Assembly: GCA_965656545.1 (NCBI GenBank)
Contig: CBFHKZ010000001.1
Span: 248,001 to 312,000 of the forward strand
Length of the DNA: 64,000 nt
Source: UBA7446 sp965656545
GTDB taxonomy: Bacteria > Bacteroidota > Bacteroidia > Flavobacteriales > Flavobacteriaceae
Direction of reading: 5' to 3'
Part shown: positions 25,887 to 34,147 of the stretch, piece by piece
Layout of the letters: every line of letters starts with the position of its first letter
Position numbering within the stretch: position 1 is the first letter of the stretch
Notes under the pieces: model-generated
Told to the model about the DNA's origin: nothing
The model's database searches: none
What the model saw: only the letters and a program-made list of their open reading frames with translations
Position numbers and translations under genes: made by a program

Positions 25887-26924
25887 ATGGATTTTAACAA
25901 CACTCCACACAGAAGAAAGAACATCCTCACAGGCGAATGGGTACTGGTGTCTCCACACCGCACCAAACGTCCGTGGCAAGGCAAGAAAGACAAACCCCAA
26001 GTAATACCGCAGGCTACCTATGACCCAAACTGCTATTTATGTCCGGGCAACGAACGCGCAGGAGGCGCTAAAAACCCCAACTACACCGGAACTTATAGTT
26101 TTCAAAACGATTTTGCTGCGCTACTCGACAGCGAAGATGAAAAGCACGAAGACGGTCTTTTTCTAGCCGAGAGCGAATCGGGAAAGTGTAAGGTCATTTG
26201 CTATTCACCCGACCATAGTTTAACACTCCCACTTATGGAGGTCAATGCTATTGTAGCTGTTATTAAACTTTGGCAAAAGGAATACTCCGCTCTAGGGCAA
26301 GATCCTAACATCAACCACGTACAGATTTTTGAAAATAAAGGAGCTGTGATGGGTTGTTCCAACCCACACCCTCATGGGCAGATATGGGCGCAGCGCTCCA
26401 TCCCGCAAGAAGTGCAGAAAAAGGTGGTGCGACAAAAAAGCTATTGGGATCAAAACAAGAAAAGCTTACTTGGTGACTACCTCCAACAAGAACTTGATGC
26501 CAAGGAACGCATCGTATTAGAAAACGAAAGCTTTGTAGCGCTTGTCCCTTACTGGGCGGTATGGCCATTTGAAACCATGATTGTGCCCAAAAGACATATT
26601 ACTTCTATAGTAGAGTTAACAGATCAAGAGGTAGCGGCTTATGCCCGCATTCTAAAAGCACTCACCGTTCGCTATGACAACCTTTTTGAGACTTCATTTC
26701 CCTATTCTGCAGGTATTCATCAAGCACCCACAGACGGCAAGGATAACAGCCATTGGCACATGCATATGTCGTTTTATCCGCCCCTATTGCGCTCGGCAGA
26801 AGTAAAGAAGTTTATGGTAGGCTACGAGATGTTTGCCAACCCACAGCGAGATATCACCGCCGAACAAGCCGCACAACGCCTTCGCGATTGTGCAACCACA
26901 CATTATTCAAACAACAAAACGTAA
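25887..26924 (+). CDS. galT: Galactose-1-phosphate uridylyltransferase GalT
   Basis: This enzyme exchanges UMP between UDP-glucose and galactose-1-phosphate. The HPH active-site motif is at His161-Pro-His163 in SNPHPHGQIW, with His163 the expected uridylylated residue. The N-terminal CYLCPGNERAGG pair of cysteines fits the structural metal site of the E. coli enzyme. There are 345 residues, of normal length. It follows galK by 4 bases and is followed by the symporter gene after 25 bases. Confidence 0.96.
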   Translation: MDFNNTPHRRKNILTGEWVLVSPHRTKRPWQGKKDKPQVIPQATYDPNCYLCPGNERAGGAKNPNYTGTYSFQNDFAALLDSEDEKHEDGLFLAESESGKCKVICYSPDHSLTLPLMEVNAIVAVIKLWQKEYSALGQDPNINHVQIFENKGAVMGCSNPHPHGQIWAQRSIPQEVQKKVVRQKSYWDQNKKSLLGDYLQQELDAKERIVLENESFVALVPYWAVWPFETMIVPKRHITSIVELTDQEVAAYARILKALTVRYDNLFETSFPYSAGIHQAPTDGKDNSHWHMHMSFYPPLLRSAEVKKFMVGYEMFANPQRDITAEQAAQRLRDCATTHYSNNKT

Positions 26925-26949
26925 ACAAAACCATTAAAAACAAAACCAA

Positions 26950-28641
26950 ATGGATTTTTCAACAATAGACATTACCATATTTGCGCTCTATGCCGTGCTA
27001 ATTTTATCTATCGGCCTTTTTGTTTCGCGTCAAAAAAAGGGGGAAACCAAAAGTGCAGAAGATTATTTTTTGGCAGGTAAATCATTGCCTTGGTGGGCAA
27101 TTGGTGCATCTCTGATTGCAGCCAATATCTCTGCTGAGCAGTTTATAGGTATGTCAGGTTCTGGCTTTGCCCTTGGACTGGCCATTGCATCCTATGAGTG
27201 GATGGCAGCCATTACGCTTCTTGTAGTTGGAAAATACTTCTTACCCATATTTATTGAAAAAGGACTCTATACCATACCCGAGTTTATTGAAAAACGTTAC
27301 AGCACCAACCTTAAAACCATATTGGCAGTCTTTTGGATTGCACTTTTTGTATTTGTAAACCTAACTTCTGTGTTATACTTAGGTGGTAAGGCCTTGGATA
27401 CCATTATTGGAGCAGGAGACGGTGGCATATTGCTTAACAGCATCATTGGACTTGGACTCTTTGCCGCTGCCTATTCCCTTTGGGGCGGACTGGCTGCGGT
27501 GGCTTGGACCGATGTGGTGCAAGTGGTATTACTTGTTTTTGGTGGTCTTTTGATGGCCTACTTTGCACTGGCAAACGTCACGGACTCGGGCAGTGTTTTT
27601 GATGGCCTTCGGTATGTCTATGAAAAGGCACCCGAACGCTTTTCGATGATACTCTCCAAAGGCGAAATCATTACCCCCAACGGTCGTGATGCCTGGTGGG
27701 ACCTTCCAGGTCTTGCAGTTATCATAGGCGGTATGTGGGTCGCCAATCTCTACTACTGGGGCTTTAACCAATACATTATTCAAAGAACACTGGCCGCAAA
27801 AAGCCTAAGAGAAGGGCAAAAGGGAATTGTATTTGCGGCTTTTTTAAAACTTATCATTCCAGCAATTGTTGTAGTTCCAGGCATCATAGCCTACGTGATG
27901 AACCTAGACCCTGAGACCGGAGCCATAAGTATGGAATTACTAGACTCAAGAGGGTTTTTAAATCCAGAAAATAATAACATTATAAACGATAATGCGACTC
28001 CATGGTTAATTAAAGATTATATTCCAACAGGACTCAAAGGCCTTATCCTTGCTGCACTAGCAGCAGCCATTGTATCCTCATTGGCCTCTATGCTGAATTC
28101 GACATCTACCATTTTCACTATGGACATCTACAAGTCCATGTTCAATAAAAATGCAGATGACAAACAAATGGTTAAAGTAGGACGTCTAACAGGTCTTGTT
28201 GCCCTTATCATTGCCATGCTTATCGCGCCACAACTCGGAAGTCTAGGACAGGTATTCCAGTTTATCCAGGAATACACGGGTGTCGTAAGTCCAGGTATAT
28301 TGGCAGTATTCCTAATGGGACTGTTCTATAAAAAAGCAACCAACAACGCAGCTATTTGGGGCGTGATATTATCCATTCCCATTGCGATGTATTTTAAAGT
28401 AGCGCCAAACGGCTGGAGTGATGCAGCTATTTTTGTTAACATTCCGTTCATGCATCAGATGATGTTGGCTTGTATTGGGACACTACTGGTCATTGCTGGA
28501 ATCAGCAAACTTGAAGGAAATCAAGATAACCCAAAAGGAATAGTACTAACAAAGAAGTTGTTTGCAACTGATAAAACCTTTAATGTAGCAGCCTTTGCTG
28601 TGTTGCTTATTACAGCACTCTTATATGCCTTATTCTGGTAG
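26950..28641 (+). CDS. Sodium/sugar symporter, SSS family (SGLT-like)
   Basis: A polytopic inner membrane protein of 563 residues with about 14 membrane segments. SLIAANISAEQFIGMSGSGFALGLAIASYEW is the conserved early core of vSGLT-like sodium/galactose or glucose transporters. The sodium-site serine region (SSLASMLNSTSTIFTMDIYK) is also visible. The gal operon context points to galactose as a substrate. Sodium coupling fits the sodium-pumping Nqr complex encoded further along. Exact sugar specificity cannot be read from the sequence. Confidence 0.92.
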   Translation: MDFSTIDITIFALYAVLILSIGLFVSRQKKGETKSAEDYFLAGKSLPWWAIGASLIAANISAEQFIGMSGSGFALGLAIASYEWMAAITLLVVGKYFLPIFIEKGLYTIPEFIEKRYSTNLKTILAVFWIALFVFVNLTSVLYLGGKALDTIIGAGDGGILLNSIIGLGLFAAAYSLWGGLAAVAWTDVVQVVLLVFGGLLMAYFALANVTDSGSVFDGLRYVYEKAPERFSMILSKGEIITPNGRDAWWDLPGLAVIIGGMWVANLYYWGFNQYIIQRTLAAKSLREGQKGIVFAAFLKLIIPAIVVVPGIIAYVMNLDPETGAISMELLDSRGFLNPENNNIINDNATPWLIKDYIPTGLKGLILAALAAAIVSSLASMLNSTSTIFTMDIYKSMFNKNADDKQMVKVGRLTGLVALIIAMLIAPQLGSLGQVFQFIQEYTGVVSPGILAVFLMGLFYKKATNNAAIWGVILSIPIAMYFKVAPNGWSDAAIFVNIPFMHQMMLACIGTLLVIAGISKLEGNQDNPKGIVLTKKLFATDKTFNVAAFAVLLITALLYALFW

Positions 28642-28643
28642 AG

Positions 28644-28662
28644 AGCACCAAAGTTAGGTGCT
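28644..28662 (+). terminator. Weak hairpin at the end of the gal operon
   Basis: AGCACC and GGTGCT pair around a seven-base loop just after the symporter stop. No T-run follows directly (a CTTTTTCT lies about ten bases on), so termination is uncertain. galE converges from the other side. Confidence 0.35.
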
Positions 28663-28785
28663 TAACAGGGGACTTTTTCTAAAAAACCCGTGGTAATTTT
28701 CGTTTAGTCGATTGATGTTATACGGGACATCTTGGTAAATTAGGGCGATTGTATAATTTTTTGAATAATATACGAGGATGTTTAC

Positions 28786-29802
28786 TTACAGCCCTCTAAC
28801 CTTCTTTTCCCAAGCCCAAGCCGAAGCAACAGCTTCGTCTAGGCTGCGTTGCGTTTTCCAGCCCAAGACTTCATTGGATTTTGTGGTATCGGCATAGGCA
28901 GCGATTACATCACCCTCACGGCGCGCGCCAATTTCATACGTTAATTTTTTACCCGATACACGTTCGAAGCTTTGGATGACTTCAAGAACGCTGCTTCCTT
29001 TGCCTGTACCCAAATTAAAGACTTCATAGGCTTCTGACGTATCATTTGTTGTGATACGTTCAAGTGCCACTACATGTGCTTCTGCCAAATCCACTACGTG
29101 AATATAATCTCTGACGTTGGTGCCATCAGGAGTAGGGTAGTCGTTACCAAAAACGGTAAGTTTTGGATATAGCCCAGCCGCAGTTTGGGTGATAAAAGGC
29201 ACCAAATTTTGTGGCTTGCCAAGTGGCAGCTCTCCAATTGCATTCGATGGGTGTGCGCCAATAGGATTAAAATAACGCAGTGAAATTACCCGAAAGCCCT
29301 CAAGTGCATTAACGGTATCCACTAAGATTTCTTCTCCCACTTGCTTGGTATTGCCGTAAGGTGATGTGGCTGGCTGTATGGGCGCACGTTCCGTAATGGG
29401 AAGTGCTTCGGCCTCGCCATAAACCGTACAAGACGAACTGAAAATAAAGGGTATTGGTTTTTGTAACTTTTCGATCTCAGCCAATAAATTCAGCAACGAC
29501 CCCAGGTTATTTTGGTAGTAAGCAATGGGTTTTTGGACGCTTTCGCCCACAGCCTTTGCAGCAGCAAAGTGAATGATTCCAGTGATGTTGTAAGCTTGAA
29601 AAATCTCTGCAACACCCACACTGTTTTGTAGGTTTAGCTCCTCAAATCTCGGACGGATACCACTAGTGGCTTCAATGCCATCTAATACCTCTACAGTAGC
29701 ATTGGATAAGTCATCTACAATAAGTACTTCATGCCCTTTTTCTTGGAGTGAAACTACGGTGTGAGATCCAATAAAACCCAACCCACCTGTGACTAAAATC
29801 AT
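28786..29802 (-). CDS. galE: UDP-glucose 4-epimerase GalE
   Basis: A short-chain dehydrogenase-type enzyme that interconverts UDP-galactose and UDP-glucose, completing the Leloir pathway. The NAD-binding motif is VTGGLGFIGSH, the catalytic pair is in SPYGNTK (YxxxK), and SSSCTVYGE carries the active-site serine region. There are 338 residues, the usual length. It converges on the gal operon rather than being part of it. A CAAAAGTA box at 29820-29827, which is TACTTTTG on the coding strand, is a possible promoter element. Confidence 0.95.
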   Translation of the reverse strand: MILVTGGLGFIGSHTVVSLQEKGHEVLIVDDLSNATVEVLDGIEATSGIRPRFEELNLQNSVGVAEIFQAYNITGIIHFAAAKAVGESVQKPIAYYQNNLGSLLNLLAEIEKLQKPIPFIFSSSCTVYGEAEALPITERAPIQPATSPYGNTKQVGEEILVDTVNALEGFRVISLRYFNPIGAHPSNAIGELPLGKPQNLVPFITQTAAGLYPKLTVFGNDYPTPDGTNVRDYIHVVDLAEAHVVALERITTNDTSEAYEVFNLGTGKGSSVLEVIQSFERVSGKKLTYEIGARREGDVIAAYADTTKSNEVLGWKTQRSLDEAVASAWAWEKKVRGL

Positions 29803-29838
29803 ATGTTTATTTTGAATTACAAAAGTATGTATTTCATC

Positions 29839-31602
29839 CTAACTTTTTTTCTCAGATGCTATCCAAGCATTTACCTTATTTGACAACAGCGCTAATGGAA
29901 CACAGCCCGACTCCAAAACCACGCGGTGAAATGCTCTAATATCAAAATCATCGCCAAGTGCTTCTTCAGCCATAGCACGTAATTCTCTTATTTTCAATTG
30001 GCCAATCTTATAGGACAATGCCTGTCCAGGGTTTGCCATATATCGTTCTATCTCTGAAGTAATGGCATATTCTGGTTCTGCTTCGTTGGCCAAAGAATAA
30101 GCAATGGCTTGTTCTCTAGTCCAGCCTTTGGTATGTAGCCCCGTGTCAACAACCAGTCGAATGGCACGGTGCATTTCGGCACTTAACATGCCAAAATATT
30201 GATATGGGTCGTCGTACAGACCAAGTTCTTGACCAAGTGATTCACAGTAAAGTGCCCAGCCTTCGCCGTAAGAGCTGTACCAAAGCGTTTTTCTAAAGTC
30301 GGGTAGATCTGTATTTTCTTGTTGCAAAGAGATTTGAAAGTGGTGACCAGGTATGGCCTCGTGTAAAAACAAATCTTCATCAGAAAAAACATTGTATTCC
30401 TTTACGTTTGGAATGGGTACATAAAACACACCAGGTCTGGTGCCGTCTAATGATCCTGGATTGTAGTGGGCACTAGCCGATTTTTCTCTGAACGCCTCAA
30501 CCCGACGTACTTCAAAAGCAGTTTTGGGCTGTAGTTCAAACAAGGCATCTACCTTGGCTTTCATCTTGTCATGGATGGCGTTGAAATTGTCAATAACCTG
30601 TTGTGGGTCATCAAAAGGCATAAGTGATTTTCGGGTACGCACATGATCAAAAAAGGCGTTTAGATCCCCTTCGAAGCCTACTTGTTTTTTGATGCGTTCC
30701 ATTTCACTGCGTAAACGTGCAACCTCAGATAATCCAAGTTGATGGATTTCGTCGGCTGTCATGTCCGTAGTAGTATATAGTCTGATGGCATAATTGTAGT
30801 AGTCTTCCCCAAATGAATAGGCATCAAAACCGCTGCTGTTACGTCCTGCAGCTAAATAATCACTCGCCATAAACTCCACCAAACGTTGATAGGCAGGTAT
30901 GATTTTGTTGGTGACCATATCGGCATAAGCCTTAGAAAGCTTTTCTTTTTGTTCCTCTGTAAAATCTTCTGGAAAATTACGTGCGGGCGTGTAGAAAATA
31001 TTTTTTTCTAGATCAGCTTCTGTAATAGATGCCAACTGAGGCACAACCTTACGAATAAGTGATTTTGGCAATACCACTCCTTGTTCGATGCCTTCTGCCA
31101 TGCGCGTCTTCGCACTTGATAACCAAACCACATAATCGTCCACTCTTGAGAGCCAATTTTCGTAGTCTTCAACCGTCTTAAATGGCTGTGCGCCCGTTCC
31201 TGTGGCCAATTGGCCAATGGTTAGTTGTAAGGTCCACATTTGATCAATAGGGAGCAATTCTCTAGGGAATTCCATTCCCATCAAGTTGGTTTCACATTCC
31301 CACTTTAGTATTTCTTTACTCAATTGATCTTCTTCACTCAGGCTGTCGTCCGCTATGCTGTTTAGTTCTTGCAATATGTCTATGTAAAAAGTCTTGTGCT
31401 TCCGCATGACACCATCTGACAGATAATTTGGTAAATAATCGTTGTAGCGCGTATCCCCTTGATAGGTCGCGCCAATCGGATTCATTTTAAGTGTTTCCTC
31501 ATGATAAGTTTGCATCAGCTCTTGCAGTTGCGCTGTTGGTGTAGGGGTCGTACAGCCAGAGATCACGACTGCAGTAATAAGTAGTAATATGTAAGTTCTC
31601 AT
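29839..31602 (-). CDS. DUF885 family lipoprotein, putative zinc peptidase
   Basis: A 587-residue exported protein with a lipobox at the N-terminus (VVISGC, Cys16). The conserved LHEAIPGHHFQ motif in the last third supplies the two metal-binding histidines and the glutamate of DUF885 proteins, which are predicted M1/M13-like helical metallopeptidases. The family is abundant in Bacteroidota and its natural substrates are unknown. It is followed on the same strand by galE and preceded by another lipoprotein peptidase gene 21 bases upstream. Confidence 0.88.
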   Translation of the reverse strand: MRTYILLLITAVVISGCTTPTPTAQLQELMQTYHEETLKMNPIGATYQGDTRYNDYLPNYLSDGVMRKHKTFYIDILQELNSIADDSLSEEDQLSKEILKWECETNLMGMEFPRELLPIDQMWTLQLTIGQLATGTGAQPFKTVEDYENWLSRVDDYVVWLSSAKTRMAEGIEQGVVLPKSLIRKVVPQLASITEADLEKNIFYTPARNFPEDFTEEQKEKLSKAYADMVTNKIIPAYQRLVEFMASDYLAAGRNSSGFDAYSFGEDYYNYAIRLYTTTDMTADEIHQLGLSEVARLRSEMERIKKQVGFEGDLNAFFDHVRTRKSLMPFDDPQQVIDNFNAIHDKMKAKVDALFELQPKTAFEVRRVEAFREKSASAHYNPGSLDGTRPGVFYVPIPNVKEYNVFSDEDLFLHEAIPGHHFQISLQQENTDLPDFRKTLWYSSYGEGWALYCESLGQELGLYDDPYQYFGMLSAEMHRAIRLVVDTGLHTKGWTREQAIAYSLANEAEPEYAITSEIERYMANPGQALSYKIGQLKIRELRAMAEEALGDDFDIRAFHRVVLESGCVPLALLSNKVNAWIASEKKS

Positions 31603-31623
31603 AACGATTGAATTTATTTTAAA

Positions 31624-32451
31624 TTAGTTAATGTTGGTTGTCATTTTTATTTCTCCTGCTAGTGCTTTGGCGTGAGGTATCCATTCCTTCAGGTTTGCAA
31701 TACGTCTTTCTTCACTAGGGTGCGTGCTTAAAAATTCGGGTTGCCCACCTTTTGATTGGGCTTTCATGCGTTCCCAAAGTTTGGGTGCTTCTTCGGGTTC
31801 ATATCCAGCAATGGTCATAAGCTCCAAACCAATTTTATCGGCTTCAGTCTCGTGTTTTCTGCTAAAAGGAAGCATCCCGCCAACAGTGGTCCCTATGCCA
31901 TAGGCCATCATAATTCGTTCTCTTTTGCGTTCGTCTTGGTTCTTGCTTACTTCAGCTGTAATCATGCCACCCGCCTGCTGAACAATTCCCATAGACATGC
32001 GCTGCGCACCGTGGTCAGCAAGAGCGTGGGCTACCTCGTGACCCATGATGGCTGCAATGCCGTCAGGGTTGTCTGCAATGCCCATGATGCCCGTGTAAAA
32101 AACGATTTTCCCGCCCGGCATACACCAAGCATTCACTTGATCACTCTTTACCAGACGATACTCCCAGTCGTATTCGTCGAGGAGGTTGGGCTGCCCTTTA
32201 TAGCTGAAATAGGTTTGTGCCGCTTTGGCAATATCTTTTCCAATACTCGATACAAGTTTGGCGTCTTCAGTACCATGAACTACTTCATGTTCGCTTAGAA
32301 AAGTTTCATATTGCTTAAGTGACATGGCAAAAAGTGGCTTGTTGTCACCAAAAAAGTTGAGTGTTTTTTTTCCCGTTAGGGTATTTGTTTTACATCCTGA
32401 AGCAATAGCAAGAAGGAAAAACAGCGTGAGCAGTAATTTGAAGGGTTTCAT
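31624..32451 (-). CDS. M48 family metallopeptidase, lipoprotein
   Basis: A 275-residue protein with a signal peptide ending in lipobox IASGC (Cys20). The zinc site HEVAH lies at His138-Glu139 ... His142, and the third ligand is in HETEAD (Glu203). This arrangement matches LoiP/BepA-type outer membrane-associated proteases, which survey envelope protein quality. There are no membrane-spanning helices beyond the signal. It is adjacent to the DUF885 peptidase gene and could be co-transcribed with it. Confidence 0.9.
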   Translation of the reverse strand: MKPFKLLLTLFFLLAIASGCKTNTLTGKKTLNFFGDNKPLFAMSLKQYETFLSEHEVVHGTEDAKLVSSIGKDIAKAAQTYFSYKGQPNLLDEYDWEYRLVKSDQVNAWCMPGGKIVFYTGIMGIADNPDGIAAIMGHEVAHALADHGAQRMSMGIVQQAGGMITAEVSKNQDERKRERIMMAYGIGTTVGGMLPFSRKHETEADKIGLELMTIAGYEPEEAPKLWERMKAQSKGGQPEFLSTHPSEERRIANLKEWIPHAKALAGEIKMTTNIN

Positions 32452-32500
32452 TTAAAAGATTTGATGACATAAAAATAAGAAATAAAATCTTTAAAAGGGA

Positions 32501-33163
32501 TTACGCATTGGCAACTTGCCGTAAGTTTTTGATGGTTTCAGTTGGATTCTCTGATGAAAACACAAAACTTCCAGCAACCAATACATCGGCGCCAGCTTCA
32601 ACCAAATCGGTACAATTGGTAGCATTTACACCGCCGTCAATTTCAATTAGGGTTGCTGATTTGTGCGCAGCTATCATGGCTCGTAGCTTCCGTACTTTGG
32701 CATAGGTGTTTTGGATGAATTTTTGTCCCCCAAATCCAGGGTTTACACTCATTACGCACACCACATCAATATCAGCGATAACGTCTTCCAGCACACTTAC
32801 AGGCGTATGTGGATTGAGTGCAACTCCTGCTTGCATACCCGCATCTTTGATGGCTTGAATTGTTCTGTGTAGGTGCGTGCACGCTTCAGCGTGTACGGAT
32901 AAAATATCGGCACCCAAGTCAGCAAAAGCTTGTATATAACGATCGGGATCTACAATCATCAAGTGTACATCCAATGTTTTCTTGGTGTGTTGCGCCATGG
33001 CTTTGAGTACAGGCATTCCAAATGAAATATTAGGAACAAAAACGCCGTCCATGACATCTACATGAAACCAGTCTGCTTCGCTTTGGTTTACCATTTGGAT
33101 GTCGCGTTCTAGATTGGCAAAATCTGCTGCCAACATTGAAGGTGCAATTTTAATTGTGCCCAT
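32501..33163 (-). CDS. rpe: Ribulose-phosphate 3-epimerase
   Basis: A TIM-barrel metal enzyme of the pentose phosphate pathway. SMLAADFANLERDI, HVDVMDGVFVPNISFG, VHLMIVDP, VMSVNPGFGGQKF and EIDGGVN are all classic Rpe motifs, including the catalytic aspartates (in MDG and DGG) and metal histidines. There are 220 residues, normal. Its ATG shares a base with the end of the rpoD gene upstream, so the two are coupled. Confidence 0.97.
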   Translation of the reverse strand: MGTIKIAPSMLAADFANLERDIQMVNQSEADWFHVDVMDGVFVPNISFGMPVLKAMAQHTKKTLDVHLMIVDPDRYIQAFADLGADILSVHAEACTHLHRTIQAIKDAGMQAGVALNPHTPVSVLEDVIADIDVVCVMSVNPGFGGQKFIQNTYAKVRKLRAMIAAHKSATLIEIDGGVNATNCTDLVEAGADVLVAGSFVFSSENPTETIKNLRQVANA

Positions 33164-34026
33164 TAACCGAGATAGGTTTTTAGAATTTTACTTCTTGAAG
33201 TATGCTTTAGCCTTCTGATGGCCTTTTCCTTAATCTGGCGTACACGCTCGCGCGTTAGGTCAAATGTTTCTCCAATTTCTTCCAAAGTCATGGGGTGTTG
33301 GTTTCCTAAACCGAAATAAAGACGAACAACGTCGGCTTCTCTTGGCGTTAGGGTTTCCAGTGCACGCTCAATTTCTGTACGCAGCGATTCGTGCATAAGC
33401 TCTCTGTCGGGGTTTGGAGACTCGCCACTTCGCAGTACGTCGTATAGATTTGAATCTTCTCCTTCAACCAGTGGTGCATCCATGGATACATGACGACCAG
33501 AGTTTTTCATGGATTCCTTTACATCAGAAACCGTCATGTCGAGTTCCTTGGCAATCTCTTCAGCGGAGGGAACACGTTCGTGTGCTTGCTCTAAAAAGGC
33601 GTATGTTTTGTTTATTTTATTGATAGAACCAATCTTATTGAGAGGTAGTCTTACAATACGAGATTGCTCTGCTAGTGCCTGTAATATAGATTGACGAATC
33701 CACCATACTGCGTAGGAGATAAATTTAAATCCACGCGTTTCATCAAAGCGTTTTGCAGCCTTGATAAGCCCTAAATTTCCTTCATTGATAAGGTCGGGTA
33801 GGGTTAAGCCCTGATTTTGATATTGTTTGGCAACAGACACCACAAAACGCAAGTTGGCTTTGGTAAGTTTCTCTAGTGCAATTTGATCACCAGCCTTAAT
33901 GCGTTGCGCTAGTTCAACTTCCATTTCTGCAGTAATCAGATCAACTTTGCCTATTTCTTGAAGATATTTATCTAAGGAAGCCGTTTCACGATTGGTAACC
34001 TGCTTTGTAATTTTTAACTGTCTCAT
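33163..34026 (-). CDS. rpoD: Primary sigma factor RpoD, Bacteroidota short type
   Basis: A 287-residue group 1 sigma factor. It starts MRQLKITKQVTNRETASLDKYLQEIGK, with region 1.2 at the start but no long region 1.1. Regions 2.1-2.4 include LRFVVSVAKQYQNQGLTLPDLINEGNLGLIKAAKRFDETRGFKFISYAVWWIRQSI. Region 3 follows, and region 4.2 ends in the HTH MTLEEIGETFDLTRERVRQIKEKAIRRLKH. This is the housekeeping sigma that recognises TAnnTTTG promoters in the phylum, several of which are seen in this window. Confidence 0.96.
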   Translation of the reverse strand: MRQLKITKQVTNRETASLDKYLQEIGKVDLITAEMEVELAQRIKAGDQIALEKLTKANLRFVVSVAKQYQNQGLTLPDLINEGNLGLIKAAKRFDETRGFKFISYAVWWIRQSILQALAEQSRIVRLPLNKIGSINKINKTYAFLEQAHERVPSAEEIAKELDMTVSDVKESMKNSGRHVSMDAPLVEGEDSNLYDVLRSGESPNPDRELMHESLRTEIERALETLTPREADVVRLYFGLGNQHPMTLEEIGETFDLTRERVRQIKEKAIRRLKHTSRSKILKTYLG

Positions 34027-34091
34027 TGCTTTGTGTTGTAAGGATGTTATGTGTTATACGTATGTATATCAAGGAAGGTTACATTAAAAAC

Positions 34092-34124
34092 AAAAAAAAT
34101 CCGCTAAAATTGCTTTTAGCGGAT
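34092..34124 (-). terminator. Intrinsic terminator after pnp
   Basis: An 11-bp perfect stem (34099-34109 with 34114-34124) encloses TTGC. On the minus strand it is followed by seven or more T residues. The position just downstream of the pnp stop fits. Confidence 0.85.
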
Positions 34125-34147
34125 ATGAATTGTTGTTGAAGAGGTGT

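Noticed and set aside
31756..32298. A 180-codon plus-strand frame inside the M48 peptidase gene
   Set aside because: It is antisense to a gene with intact catalytic motifs and has no recognisable domain.
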